Shown here: positions 51,285 through 61,473 of the stretch, piece after piece
Position numbering within the stretch: position 1 is the first letter of the stretch
Layout of the letters: every line of letters starts with the position of its first letter
From: JARRKU01 sp963675565
Lineage (GTDB): Bacteria; Desulfobacterota; Desulfobacteria; Desulfobacterales; Desulfosarcinaceae
Assembly: GCA_963675565.2 (NCBI GenBank)
Contig: CAXXYD010000004.1
Span: 2,542,001 to 2,606,000, forward strand
Direction of reading: 5' to 3'
DNA: 64,000 nucleotides
Made by a program: the position numbers and the translations under genes
Notes under the pieces: model-generated
What the model was told of the DNA's origin: nothing
The model's database searches: none
The model's input: only the letters and a program-made list of their open reading frames with translations

Positions 51285-52049
51285 ATGAAATCGCGGGTTT
51301 TTCGAGCTCCTCTAATCGTTGCGGCTTGCATTTTTGTGGCCCTCATCACGGTGGCGGTCCACCCCTTCGCGGATCAGGGCGGCAAATCGGACTCTACGGC
51401 CGGCTCTTCGACGGATGCCGGGCTGAGGGACGTCTTTTTCGAAGAACAGAGCGCGCAATCAGAGTGGGATGGGATTGTGGGCCGGATCGGAATTTTCCTC
51501 ATCGGGAACGGTCGTCTCGAACAGGTTCGGCTGGACCATGAATTTCGCGAAGGGGATCGATTCCGCTTCGAGGTTACTTCCAATCAGGACGGCTGGTTGT
51601 ATATTTTGCACAGTTCGCCGGGTGGAGAAATGAAGCAGCTCTGGCCCCGGCCCGGCTCAGAGGGCGCGCAACAGGTTTCGAACATGGTCAGAGCGAAGCA
51701 GACCAGTCTGGTTCCGCCCAGTCCCGGCGTATTCCGTTTTGACATCGAAACGGGAGAAGAGTTGTTTTACGTGGCCATAAGATCGGAAAAGACGCCGCCG
51801 GCCTTCAGTGCCCTGGCGCCGCCGGAAAACGTTCCGGAGCCGGACCCAGGCAAACCGGAAGCCTTCGGACAGGATCCAACCACGAGGATTGACAACTTCT
51901 ACATCAAAGATCCCTTCGGCGTGCCCGAGCGGGGGGTCGTTTTCGATCCGGGAACCAAAGACGGCGATTCCTATGTGTACTTTTCCTCCTTGCCTGAAGA
52001 TACCAAAACGACGTCCATGATCCGTTTCAAATTGCGCCATGTCAAGTGA
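51285..52049 (+). CDS. Exported DUF4384-type protein
   Basis: Encodes 254 residues with a signal peptide or anchor (LIVAACIFVALITVAVHP). The centre, FREGDRFRFEVTSNQDGWLY followed by LHSSPGGEMKQLWPRP, is characteristic of DUF4384, a beta-rich domain often fused to or encoded next to caspase-like peptidases. AAGGAG precedes the ATG. It lies tail to tail with the WD40-caspase gene (62 bases between the stops) and follows a small membrane protein gene. Confidence 0.75.
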   Translation: MKSRVFRAPLIVAACIFVALITVAVHPFADQGGKSDSTAGSSTDAGLRDVFFEEQSAQSEWDGIVGRIGIFLIGNGRLEQVRLDHEFREGDRFRFEVTSNQDGWLYILHSSPGGEMKQLWPRPGSEGAQQVSNMVRAKQTSLVPPSPGVFRFDIETGEELFYVAIRSEKTPPAFSALAPPENVPEPDPGKPEAFGQDPTTRIDNFYIKDPFGVPERGVVFDPGTKDGDSYVYFSSLPEDTKTTSMIRFKLRHVK

Positions 52050-52111
52050 ACGCCTGATTCTCGGGGCCTTCTTTCCCGCGTCTCCTGGTCTCGGTTGCAC
52101 AGAGGTGCCTT

Positions 52112-55100
52112 TCAGCGGGTTTCTATGATCTTGAGCCCGCCGACACTGGGAGTCGGGGTTGCCGGAGATTGGGTTGGCTCCTTGACCGCCGGTCGGAAAG
52201 CGTCTTCGCGTTTCAGCAGCCAGGTCTCTCCGATACGTTCCCGGCGGTAGTAGGCCCTCGGTGCCTGTCCGGTTACCGTTATCTCTTCATAGTCCACGCC
52301 TTTCCCTGTTTTTGAAAGATGCTGCTCCATGGCCTTATCGAATTGTATCGGGACCCGCGAGGAGGTATAATCGAGCCACTCTTCGGCTGTGAGCATCCCG
52401 TCTCTGGGGCTTCTGTCCCCTTCGAATTTTTCGAGTCCCAGTTCGATGAGAACATAGGTGAGAAGGCCATGTCCCAGTTTCGACAACTCCAGGGCAGCCT
52501 CCCGGCTTTGGGCAGCGGCAAGAATGTACATGCCTTTCTCGTAGGCGAGCTGAGCGAGCCCCCGCGAATTCATTGGGCCGCGCCGCTTCTCCTCGGCTTC
52601 CAGGGCCTGGCCTGACTGGCAGGCATCAATAATGAGCATGATCCGCTCTGCATCGATACCTTCAAAGGATGCCTCCAGATCACGATCCGAAAGGCTTCGG
52701 GAGAGGATCAAATCCCGTCCGGCTTCGTCGATTTGCTTTGGATCTTTCGAGTACCCCAGGTTATGAGGAATGATAAAATACCGATGCTTTTGAGCCGTCC
52801 CGTGCCCGGAGAAGTGGACGATCACGATATCCTCCGGTTCCGCTCGCCTGAGCAGCCTCGCTTCACCGGCCGGGTCTCCATTGCTCGAAGTGTGCCGGCC
52901 TGACAAACGATCAAAAGCCGAGAGAATTGCTTCACGTGTTGCCTCCTGGTTGATCAGCTTCGCAGCGACCACGCGATAGCCGAGAGCCTCCAGACTTTGC
53001 CCCACCTTTTCCGTAAAAATTTTTGTGTCCGCAACAGCGAATTTGAGATTGTATCCCCGGTTCGCATATTCATTGATTCCTATGGAGAGGATGTAAGCCC
53101 TGCCTTTTCTTTTCAGGTTTGTCTTTCCCGTGATCGAGATCTTGGCATCTTTGCTTTTGATGTTGTCACGGTTAAAAGCATAAGCCATAATCTGGTTGTT
53201 TCCGGCAGTGACCCTGATCGGCACGGTTAACCGGAATGCGCCGCTGTTTAAAGCCGGAATCAGGGTGCCGTGCCGGAAGTGCACCAGGGACTGGTTTCGA
53301 AAAACGCGCAGATCCTGAAGGCCCGACCCCATGTCCTTGGCTTCGACGGTGATCCTCACCACCCTTTCGGATGACGATGTTCCGTCCGCCGGGTTCAGGA
53401 TTCGCACCTGCGGGAGCCTGGAGTTCCGGTATGCCGAGATATCCAGACTCGCGCGCTGGTCTCCCTGCCTTCTGAGAATCTCTCGCATGGTTTTCCTCTC
53501 TCTGGCGACGTCTGCGAGCAAACCCGGCTGGAAGAACATGGCAAAAAACTGTTCCGGCTCATAAAGTCTCATCGGCTCCGATGCAAAGCGGAAAAGGCAG
53601 AGCTGCCATGACTGAATCGTTCCGTCAAAAAAACCGCTCTTTTCAAAGGCCAGCCAGTTTCTCTCGTCAAAAGACAGAACCGATGTAAGCTCCACTAAAC
53701 TCCGGGCGTCCCAGAATTTGACGGTGGAATCTTCGCCGCCGGATGCCAGCATGGTGCCGTCCGGCGAATAGGCCAGCGCATTGACCGCCACAGCATGCCC
53801 CTTGGCCGTCTCCACTCTCGTGCCTCTCGCTATGTTCCACACATTGATGATTCCGTCTGCGCCTCCTGAAGCCAGATTCTTGCCGTCAGCCGAAAAGACG
53901 ATGGTTAGCACAGGAGATTCATGGCCTTTGAGTGTCCTGAAAAGTTCACCCGAGCCGGAGTTCCATACTTTGACAAGCCCATCTCGGCCCGCCGTGACCA
54001 GCAGGTCCGGATCAACAGGTGAAAAAGCTATGGCACTCACAGCATCATGGGCTCTGAAACGCCTTTTCTCATTGTTCTTCGACATGTCCCATAGAACAAT
54101 TGCTCCGCCTTCATCGCCGATGGCGAGGGTGCCCCCATTCTTGTCAAAGGCCAGGGCATTGACGGCTTTGAATTCGGACTCTGGTTTTATCGTGAGTGGT
54201 TGGTGCCTTTTTTTGACTGTATCATACACACTCACGAAATAACGGTACCCGCCATAGGCCAATCGGGTTCCGTCGCGGGAGAGGCAAGACGTCACAAGGG
54301 ATTTCAGTTGCGGGCCGTCGGCGAGTCTAAGGTGTCTCGGGGCCTGGGGGGGATAGCTGGCTCCCGGGTAGCTGCGCAGGTCACGCCGTGAGTCATCCCG
54401 TTGTTCCATGAAGGGGTCGGTCCCGCCGGGGTGCGGTATACGGATTTCATCGACCATCTGTTGCGTCTCAGGGCTCCAGAACAGGATTTTTCCGTCATAC
54501 CCTGCTGTGATAACGCTTCCGTCCCTGCTGCTGACGGACATGGAGTGGATAGCCCTTTCATGGTCCGGGAAAGATGTCTCCATAATGCCGCGAAGAATGT
54601 TCCATCGCTTTGTCGTTCCGTCATCCATGGCCGTGAAGAGCGATCCCCCGTCTTTGGAGAATGCGATGGCTCTAACAGCCAGGGATTTTTCGGGGACCTT
54701 TGCCCGGGCCGTTTGGCCGGTAGACGGCCAGAGGAAGCCGACGGCACCCCCCTTCGCTGTAAAAGCGCAAAGACCAAGGTCAGAAGACAGGACCGCCTTT
54801 CCGGAAATCTTAAAGCCCTGTGCTTTTGGTGGGGCCAATAAATTTAAGTCAGGGCCTGCATATTGAATTCCATCGGGCCTGACAAGCATGAGAGACTTTC
54901 CGTCAGCCGTGAAGGCCATGGCCAGCATGCGAAATCCGCCCGGATGGCTGACTTTTTTGAGAAGGCGTCCGGTCCTCATATCCCAGAGTTTGATACTTCC
55001 CCTAAATGTCGATTGACCGCCTCCCATCGGAATTTTGTCGACACCACTTACAGCGAGCCTGTCACCGGCAGGTGACAGGGCCACCTGATGAACTTGATCG

Positions 55101-55789
55101 GGCGATTCGCTGAGGTCCAGGACCTTCCGTTCATTGCGCCAATCCCACAAAGCGATGTTGCCTTCTTTGGCAACCACCAGGGTTGCGCCATCCGGCGTGA
55201 ACACGAGGTTTTTCACTTCCCCGTTTCCGTTGATCCGGCGAATCGCCTTTCCGGCAGACACATCCCAGATGATGAACAGGGATGTCGCCGGATCCTTATC
55301 ATACGCCCTGCTGCCTGTCGCCAGGAGCCGGCCGTCGGGTGAAAAAGCGAGGCCCTTCACGGCATGGACGTGCCCATCCAACACCTTCAGCTTCTCACCT
55401 GATTCCACCCGCCACAGCTGGACCGTGTGATCCCCGCTTCCCGTGGCGAGGATTTTCCCGCTCGGTGAAAAAGCGACGCTGTGCACGAAATACTGGTTCT
55501 GCATCAGGTCTCTGAGAAGTCGCCCGGTCTCCACTTCCCAGAGCTTGGCCATCCCGTCATCGCCTGAGCTCGCCACCATCTTGTTGTCAGGTGAGATGGC
55601 AAGGGAAAGGATACTGCCGGCATGCGGGTTCTGGACGACCAGTTCGGCCGGTTCGTTCTGCGTTGAATCACCGGCGAAAGCATGCCCGGTCACGAAACCG
55701 CCAGTGTATCCCTGAAAAAAGGAACCGCTGACCAGAACTGCAATGAAAATCAGCGGGTACAAGAACGAATGGCATAAGCCGCTATTCAT
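52112..55789 (-). CDS. WD40-repeat caspase-like (C14) peptidase, exported
   Basis: Encodes 1225 residues. A signal peptide or anchor (FLYPLIFIAVLVSGSFFQ) is followed by WD40 repeats from about residue 50 to 700, seen as recurring words such as SPDNKMVASSGDDG, SPSGKILATGSGDH and SPDGTMLASGGEDS, each followed by a KLW or KFW strand; they should form two propellers. After a linker domain comes a caspase domain from about 894 (RAYILSIGINEY) with the catalytic His near 996 (HFSGHG) and Cys near 1057 (IDACQSG). A proline/threonine tail ends the protein. Prokaryotic caspases cleave after Arg/Lys or Asp; specificity cannot be read here. ATG 55789 follows GGAGG by seven bases. Confidence 0.92.
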   Translation of the reverse strand: MNSGLCHSFLYPLIFIAVLVSGSFFQGYTGGFVTGHAFAGDSTQNEPAELVVQNPHAGSILSLAISPDNKMVASSGDDGMAKLWEVETGRLLRDLMQNQYFVHSVAFSPSGKILATGSGDHTVQLWRVESGEKLKVLDGHVHAVKGLAFSPDGRLLATGSRAYDKDPATSLFIIWDVSAGKAIRRINGNGEVKNLVFTPDGATLVVAKEGNIALWDWRNERKVLDLSESPDQVHQVALSPAGDRLAVSGVDKIPMGGGQSTFRGSIKLWDMRTGRLLKKVSHPGGFRMLAMAFTADGKSLMLVRPDGIQYAGPDLNLLAPPKAQGFKISGKAVLSSDLGLCAFTAKGGAVGFLWPSTGQTARAKVPEKSLAVRAIAFSKDGGSLFTAMDDGTTKRWNILRGIMETSFPDHERAIHSMSVSSRDGSVITAGYDGKILFWSPETQQMVDEIRIPHPGGTDPFMEQRDDSRRDLRSYPGASYPPQAPRHLRLADGPQLKSLVTSCLSRDGTRLAYGGYRYFVSVYDTVKKRHQPLTIKPESEFKAVNALAFDKNGGTLAIGDEGGAIVLWDMSKNNEKRRFRAHDAVSAIAFSPVDPDLLVTAGRDGLVKVWNSGSGELFRTLKGHESPVLTIVFSADGKNLASGGADGIINVWNIARGTRVETAKGHAVAVNALAYSPDGTMLASGGEDSTVKFWDARSLVELTSVLSFDERNWLAFEKSGFFDGTIQSWQLCLFRFASEPMRLYEPEQFFAMFFQPGLLADVARERKTMREILRRQGDQRASLDISAYRNSRLPQVRILNPADGTSSSERVVRITVEAKDMGSGLQDLRVFRNQSLVHFRHGTLIPALNSGAFRLTVPIRVTAGNNQIMAYAFNRDNIKSKDAKISITGKTNLKRKGRAYILSIGINEYANRGYNLKFAVADTKIFTEKVGQSLEALGYRVVAAKLINQEATREAILSAFDRLSGRHTSSNGDPAGEARLLRRAEPEDIVIVHFSGHGTAQKHRYFIIPHNLGYSKDPKQIDEAGRDLILSRSLSDRDLEASFEGIDAERIMLIIDACQSGQALEAEEKRRGPMNSRGLAQLAYEKGMYILAAAQSREAALELSKLGHGLLTYVLIELGLEKFEGDRSPRDGMLTAEEWLDYTSSRVPIQFDKAMEQHLSKTGKGVDYEEITVTGQAPRAYYRRERIGETWLLKREDAFRPAVKEPTQSPATPTPSVGGLKIIETR

Positions 55790-56124
55790 GTCTCTCCCTC
55801 CGCTGCTCTTCGGGAACATGTCAAAGGCGGCCTGCCGGAGCACCTCCTGTCAAGCCCTCGGCAGGACATCGCTGACCGTTGCCCGCAATTAGCCATGCAA
55901 CGCTTGATATCGAATCCAGGGGGACGAAACCCGATTCTGTTGAATACAAGATAGTATACACAAACGAGACCGTTTTTCTACCCCCGATACGCCTGTTGCG
56001 CCGCATCCGAGATGGTGCCTTTGCTTGATGTTCGATATTGGCCTGCGTTAAGGCATTTCTCCCCGGCACAGGCCCCCGGGGTTGCATCTGGCGATGCAAA
56101 CAAGGCATGATCATAGGGCCTGGG

Positions 56125-56565
56125 CTATCCTTTGCGCAATTTTCCGTTTCGGTCCCAAAACATTTCCCCCTTGCTCCCCCCGCGCAATCCGTTCACAAAG
56201 TGAATGCGCGATCGTATCTTGCCGTTGTCATAGTATCGGGAGGCGATGCCATGGATTCGCCCATCCTCATAATATTCAATGCCTTCCAGCTTGTCGTTTT
56301 GAAACCAATACTCACTTTTTCCATTTAGGACGCCGTTTTCATAGCGCTTTTTGAAGTGGCGCGGCGCGCCCTGATAGCCTTTGTGATCTTTACCGACGAT
56401 AAAACCTGAAAATGGCCGGGTTTCCCCTTTTTTATAAGCTATTCCGTTCCGCAGGGAGATTTGGGTCATGTCGAGATGTTCATTGCATGAACAAAGGGAC
56501 AGCAGGAAAAGAGCGATCAGCATTGCTCTGAACAGATGGGTTGCAGGTCTGGCCTGGCAGCGCAT
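56125..56565 (-). CDS. Lipoprotein with MORN-type repeats
   Basis: Encodes 146 residues. A lipobox (LLSLCSC) closes the signal. The body has MORN-like repeats with the Y-x-NG-x-x-x-G pattern: KRYENGVLNGKSEYWF, EYYEDGRIHGIASRYY and FWDRNGKL. Similar proteins are annotated as YwqK-family antitoxins, but no toxin partner is visible and the lipid anchor argues for an envelope role. Confidence 0.75.
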   Translation of the reverse strand: MRCQARPATHLFRAMLIALFLLSLCSCNEHLDMTQISLRNGIAYKKGETRPFSGFIVGKDHKGYQGAPRHFKKRYENGVLNGKSEYWFQNDKLEGIEYYEDGRIHGIASRYYDNGKIRSRIHFVNGLRGGSKGEMFWDRNGKLRKG

Positions 56566-57126
56566 GTTTATTGTCCTTTCAAATGATGACGGGCTATAAG
56601 ATTTACTGTATTATTGAGCCATTGCGCAAGTATGCGGGGAAACGGAAAGGACGTTGTCGCGACGACAAGGGGGATTTCAGGCAATAGCTGGACGCTTTCC
56701 AATGGAGCAGTGTCTTGCTGGCTCTATTGCCGGTATCGTGGCAACCTGGCAATCCTGGCAATCAGGACCCATGGCTTTCCGTCCCCCGATTACTCGAGGT
56801 TTGGCTTTTTCACCTAGTCTGTTTGCTTATCCTATTTTTATCTACAGTTCAATAATTTTTTTTGGGAAAAACACACCAACATTCATGCCAACTGAAATTA
56901 TCCGCCAACCTGTTGAAATCATAAGCGCTGAACATTCGACACCCCACTAATCGCTATCAATACGATAGGCCGACGAACCACCTGAAGTCTTTATTTGACA
57001 GATCCGTCTTCATGGAACGCATGAATATACCGCCCTGGCCATCCTTAATGACACTCCGATTAATTAATCTTATGTGCGATAGGGTGTTTTTTTTGAATTA
57101 AATTTTATTCCATGCTAAATTAATAC
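56566..57126. other. Spacer without a supported gene
   Basis: About 560 bases, AT-rich near 57050-57120, between the leftward MORN lipoprotein gene and the rightward SLC13-type gene. Two overlapping plus-strand frames (56614 and 56654) look like chance. Nothing else recognised. Confidence 0.45.
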
Positions 57127-59553
57127 ATGCGAATTTCAAAATGGTCGATCCATGCTGTGGGGTTGTTCGTTTTGGCCGCTATTTTCGCCATCCTGATGCC
57201 ATGCAACCAAAGCGGATGTTCGACTGCCAAACCGTCTTTTCTTATACCGCCGGCGGGCTCTTCCGAAACGGCAGCTTCTTCCCGTGCGCCTCACTACATT
57301 TCTTTGGAAATCCAGGAACTGATCGGCGCGTTGATAGCCGGAGAAACCGGCAGTTTTAAACTCAACGCCATTCTGACCGGACCTGTCGACCGATCCGGAG
57401 AAAAGATTTTCTGGAATCCTCGAATTGAAGCGCCGCTGCTTATATGGATCGCTTCACCGGAAAACAGCGGCATCGGATTTGTCGACAACGTGCACCCCGA
57501 CAGGCCCCGCCATCATATCCAGATTAAATTTGAACGAACCGCAAATGAAGATTCCCGGTTGTTGTCGGCGTCTGTGAAATATCGTGTCAGTTCGAGAACC
57601 ACAGCGGGTAAACATACAATCTGGATGGATATTTACGGGGACCTGGTCAACGCGCGCGAAGAAATGATCCAAGACACGGGGATCGTCAAAATACCGGTGG
57701 AAGTCGATACCCATATCGGCACCAAGCTGTTGATGCTGTCGGTGATTTTTATTGCTGTTTTTCTCTTTATCGTGGAGTGGGTGCGTGTTGACGTCGTGGC
57801 CATAGCATTGATGGTATTGCTTCCCGAACTGGGGCTGCTGAATGCCGGGGATACGTTTAGAGGCCTCAGCAGTAATGCTGTGGTGGCGATTATCGGGGTA
57901 ATGATCATCAGCTATGGATTGAACCGCGCAGGACTGGTCAGCCGTATCATTCAGCCGTTGATTAAATATGTCGGAAACAGTTCCCATCGGCTGAACGTGA
58001 TTTTTTCCGGACTGATAGCCGTCATATCCAGCGTGATGCAGAATACCGGCGCAGCGGTCCTCTTTTTGCCAGCTATACGGCTGGCGGCCTCATTCCGGCT
58101 GAAGATACCCATTTCGCGTGTACTCATGCCTATTGGAATGGCCGCGATTCTCGGTGGGACATTGACGATGATCGGCACAAGTCCCCTTATCCTGCTCAAT
58201 GACATTCTGCCCCCTGAAATTCCCAAGTTCGGCTTTTTGGAATTGACGCCCATCGGATTAGCTCTTGTCGCCGGCGGCATTGCTTATCTCTCAACGGCGG
58301 GCATGCGCAAGCTTTCAAAACATCAGGAAGGGGGATCAAGCGATGACCGGAAAGAGGAACCGGGTATCATGGGAGCCTATCCTTTAATCAAGGGGCCCTT
58401 TGAAGTCTATGTGCCTGCGGATTTCCAGGCGGGCCAACGCCCACTGGCTGTGGCAGAAATACGCCGGCGTTTTCTAGTGAACATCGTGGCCTCAGCCGAA
58501 TCCGCCAACACCTGTGAAATCGCTCCCCTGCCCGAGAGCACCATCCGGCCAGGTCACATTTTATGCGCCTACGGTCCGGTCAAAGCCGTCAATAGATTCG
58601 TAAAAGCATATGGCCTGATCTTGATGGAAGAACCGAAGTGTTTTAAAGACAATATGTTCAACCCGTCACTGGCCGGAATCGTCGAGGGGGTGGTCTCTCC
58701 GCGCTCCAGCCTCATTGGGCAGACGATTAAAAAAATCCGTTTCCGGGAAACCTTCGGACTGACTCCCCTGGCCGTCCATCAAGCCGGCAAAACATTCTAC
58801 AGACAACTGGCTGACCGTCCGCTGCAGGCCGGCGATGCGATTCTCTTGCACGGCACCTGGGAACAGTTGCATGCGCTGGAAGACCTGCATCGCAACCTGA
58901 TCATTATCACCCCTTTTGAAAAGGAGTTCCATAAACCCCAAAAGGCAGGCTGGGCGCTGGCCACTTTTTTGGTGACACTGCTTTTAATGATAGTATCCAG
59001 TTTCTATCTTCAGCGGCTTTCGTACAATCCGATGCCGCTGTCGGTATGCCTTATGCTGGGTGCCGTCGGCATGGTTCTGACGGGGGTGATCACGATCAAT
59101 GAAGCCTACCGCTCTGTAGACTGGCGTACCGTCTTTTTATTAGGTGGACTCATTCCTTTGGGCATGTCCATGAATCAAACCGGTACAGCTCAATGGATCG
59201 CAAGGGGAATGGTTACAGGACTCGGTCCGCTGATGACGCCTCTGGTGTTTCTTATCGTCATGGCTCTATTAAGCTGTGGGTTTACAATGGTCATATCAAA
59301 TGTTGGTGCTTGCACCCTGCTTATTCCGCTGGGCATTTCCATCGCCCACCAGATTGGCATCAATCCTCGAGTGGCTGCCATTGTTGTCGGTTTGGGGGTT
59401 TCGAATTCATTTATTTTGCCGACGCACCAGGTCAATGCGCTTTATATGGGGCCAGGTTCCTATAAAACAAAGGACTACATACAAGTGGGCGGCCCGCTGG
59501 CCGTCATCTATATCGCCATCCTGGTTGCAATGACCTATTTCTTTTACCTGTAA
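57127..59553 (+). CDS. SLC13/DASS-type transporter with TrkA-C domains and an N-terminal extracytoplasmic domain
   Basis: Encodes 808 residues. After an N-terminal hydrophobic segment (VGLFVLAAIFAILMP) comes a beta-rich domain of about 160 residues. Then follow helices from about 198 (LLMLSVIFIAVFLFIVEWV), the anion-carrier core with MQNTGAAVLFLPA, two TrkA-C-like regulatory domains (about 425-590, including HILCAYGPVKAVNRFV and LTPLAVHQAGKTFYRQL), and more helices ending with SFILPTHQVNALYMGPG, a typical SLC13 motif. Likely substrates are sulfate, dicarboxylates or other anions. The extracytoplasmic insert at the front is unusual for the family. No ribosome-binding site is clear before ATG 57127. 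Confidence 0.82.
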   Translation: MRISKWSIHAVGLFVLAAIFAILMPCNQSGCSTAKPSFLIPPAGSSETAASSRAPHYISLEIQELIGALIAGETGSFKLNAILTGPVDRSGEKIFWNPRIEAPLLIWIASPENSGIGFVDNVHPDRPRHHIQIKFERTANEDSRLLSASVKYRVSSRTTAGKHTIWMDIYGDLVNAREEMIQDTGIVKIPVEVDTHIGTKLLMLSVIFIAVFLFIVEWVRVDVVAIALMVLLPELGLLNAGDTFRGLSSNAVVAIIGVMIISYGLNRAGLVSRIIQPLIKYVGNSSHRLNVIFSGLIAVISSVMQNTGAAVLFLPAIRLAASFRLKIPISRVLMPIGMAAILGGTLTMIGTSPLILLNDILPPEIPKFGFLELTPIGLALVAGGIAYLSTAGMRKLSKHQEGGSSDDRKEEPGIMGAYPLIKGPFEVYVPADFQAGQRPLAVAEIRRRFLVNIVASAESANTCEIAPLPESTIRPGHILCAYGPVKAVNRFVKAYGLILMEEPKCFKDNMFNPSLAGIVEGVVSPRSSLIGQTIKKIRFRETFGLTPLAVHQAGKTFYRQLADRPLQAGDAILLHGTWEQLHALEDLHRNLIIITPFEKEFHKPQKAGWALATFLVTLLLMIVSSFYLQRLSYNPMPLSVCLMLGAVGMVLTGVITINEAYRSVDWRTVFLLGGLIPLGMSMNQTGTAQWIARGMVTGLGPLMTPLVFLIVMALLSCGFTMVISNVGACTLLIPLGISIAHQIGINPRVAAIVVGLGVSNSFILPTHQVNALYMGPGSYKTKDYIQVGGPLAVIYIAILVAMTYFFYL

Positions 59554-60444
59554 AACTGTCTCCTTTTACGAAACGCCGTGATCACATCCTGGTTCCTGCC
59601 AGCCATAAGGGGCAAGATACCAGCTTCATGATGCATTAATCCGCCAACCGGCCCATCCGCCATTGCCTTGGTAGTTAACTCTTCAGCGCTGGCCGTACCG
59701 CCGAAATTTGTCTTTCGGCGTTCAAAATTGACCCGGTTTGGGCATCCAATTCTGACCCCCAGCCTTGCCAAACGTTCACAATAGCTCAATTTACAGTTGG
59801 ACGGTGGGGCAATATTGCATGCCGATTCACAGTGAGAGTTCGCGTCTTTGCGTATCAACCTGATTTTTTAGTTTTTTTATTCCATTAGAATCTGTTTGGA
59901 GGAATAAAAAGCCGTCAATTTTGCAGGCCTCAATTTAACCAGGGCCTATGGCCAATCTCCGCAGTCACGGCAACCGGAAGATATACCGCAACCACCACCA
60001 ACAGCATCCGTACACCCCTTTTACGTGCCTATCCAAAATGTACATGATTCGAATAGCCAGGTATTCTGTGATCCTTAGACAGGAGCGCCATTCCGGCTAC
60101 AGAGTTGATTTTTGAAAAGGGTTCATTTTGAAAACCAAATCAATATTACACAGGTTCTGGGTCGAAAAAAGTTGACAAATGCTTTTATGAGATGTACGAG
60201 AGTCTTAAATGATAAACATTTGTCTCATATTTGGGACTTTGACTTATCGAAGTATTCCAATCCGGGTCAACTATTTGGGTTTGATCTATGCAATGTGATC
60301 ATGGCTATCTTTCTTTTGGTTTTGCAATCAAGCATAGGCATTGAAATGAGTATAGCTTTTTTATGAGGATCAAGACTCGGTCATGTAAATTGCTGATATT
60401 TGACCATTTGGTAATCCAAATGAAGAAAAATTATTTGGGGGATT
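59554..60444. other. Long spacer with a shift to AT-rich DNA
   Basis: About 890 bases with no convincing gene. Base composition changes from the GC-rich style of the left side to clearly AT-rich DNA after about 60000. The open frames at 59544-59858 (minus) and 60112-60366 (plus) have no family resemblance or start signal. The region probably contains the junction of an acquired segment and the promoter of the IclR gene. Confidence 0.5.
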
Positions 60445-61218
60445 ATGAGCAATCAAAAAAACAAGTACTCGATTCCAATTTTGAAACGAAGCCTTGCGGT
60501 GATCGAGTTGATCAACTCCGCTGAAAATGGTCTGTCATCAGGGGAGTTAGAAAATTTAATTTCGATACCTCGCTCTTCAATGTTCCGCATCCTCAACACC
60601 TTGGTGGAAGCGAAGTGGTTGCAAAAACAATACAATCGTTATTTGCCTGGCAGCCGGATGATACAATCCGGAATGTTGGCTCTTAGCAGAATTGAACTGC
60701 GCAGAGTCGCAATTCCTTTCATGAACGAACTCACCCGTGAAACGTCCGAAACGTCACACATGGGTATTTTATCTGGAACCGATATACTAATTGTTGAAGT
60801 TTGCGATGGCCCGAAACATATCTACATAGCATCTCGACCCGGTTTATTGCTTCATCCACATTGTTCTTCAATTGGGAAGGTTATTTTAGCATTTTGTGTC
60901 GACGACATTGAGACGTTTTTTAAAGGCAAAGTATTGGAAAAGCGAACGCCCGCTGCGATTACAGACTATGATGCACTTCGCCAGGAATTGGAAACGGTGC
61001 GTAAAAAAGGCTATGGATTTGATAATACAGAATATTATAAAGACGTGAGATGCTTGGCTGCGCCTATTTGTGATCGACACGGTATTGTTGTTGGGGCCAT
61101 AGGAATCACGGCTACATCACTAAGTTTCAAAAAGGAAATGGAAACGGATATGGCAGTAATCGTCAAGCGATATGCTGATAAAATATCAAGTGCCATTGGA
61201 ATGACGAAAGAACCCTGA
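60445..61218 (+). CDS. kdgR: IclR family transcriptional regulator (KdgR-like)
   Basis: Encodes 257 residues. The N-terminal winged helix (residues 8-70) has SIPILKRSLAVIELI and ELENLISIPRSSMFRILNTL; the C-terminal effector domain has GLLLHPHCSSIGKVILAF and CLAAPICDRHGIVVGAIGIT. Position in front of kduI, kduD, kdgA and kdgK indicates control of uronate breakdown, where KdgR proteins sense 2-keto-3-deoxygluconate. The family and domain order are clear; the symbol rests on context. Confidence 0.8.
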   Translation: MSNQKNKYSIPILKRSLAVIELINSAENGLSSGELENLISIPRSSMFRILNTLVEAKWLQKQYNRYLPGSRMIQSGMLALSRIELRRVAIPFMNELTRETSETSHMGILSGTDILIVEVCDGPKHIYIASRPGLLLHPHCSSIGKVILAFCVDDIETFFKGKVLEKRTPAAITDYDALRQELETVRKKGYGFDNTEYYKDVRCLAAPICDRHGIVVGAIGITATSLSFKKEMETDMAVIVKRYADKISSAIGMTKEP

Positions 61219-61473
61219 GCATAATTCGATGACCTATCGTGCTGTTTTGAAGTCGTTTGGTTTTCTGATTCACATCAGCATGCATGAACATTTGAGATTT
61301 GCGTTAAGAATTTTTGGGATAAAAAGTGTACCTCGATGGACCTTACAAATATCAAAAATTAAGCGCTAAGTTAGATTTGGGAAAATTGGTCATGAATTCC
61401 GATCGAGGCTTATAACGAAAAATTACTATGAAATCAAACATACAACCCTTTTTTAACAAATTGGAGAAAAAGC

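Noticed and set aside
60112..60366. 84-residue plus-strand open frame in the AT-rich spacer
   Set aside because: No ribosome-binding site, no recognisable motif and weak codon character; AT-rich chance frame.
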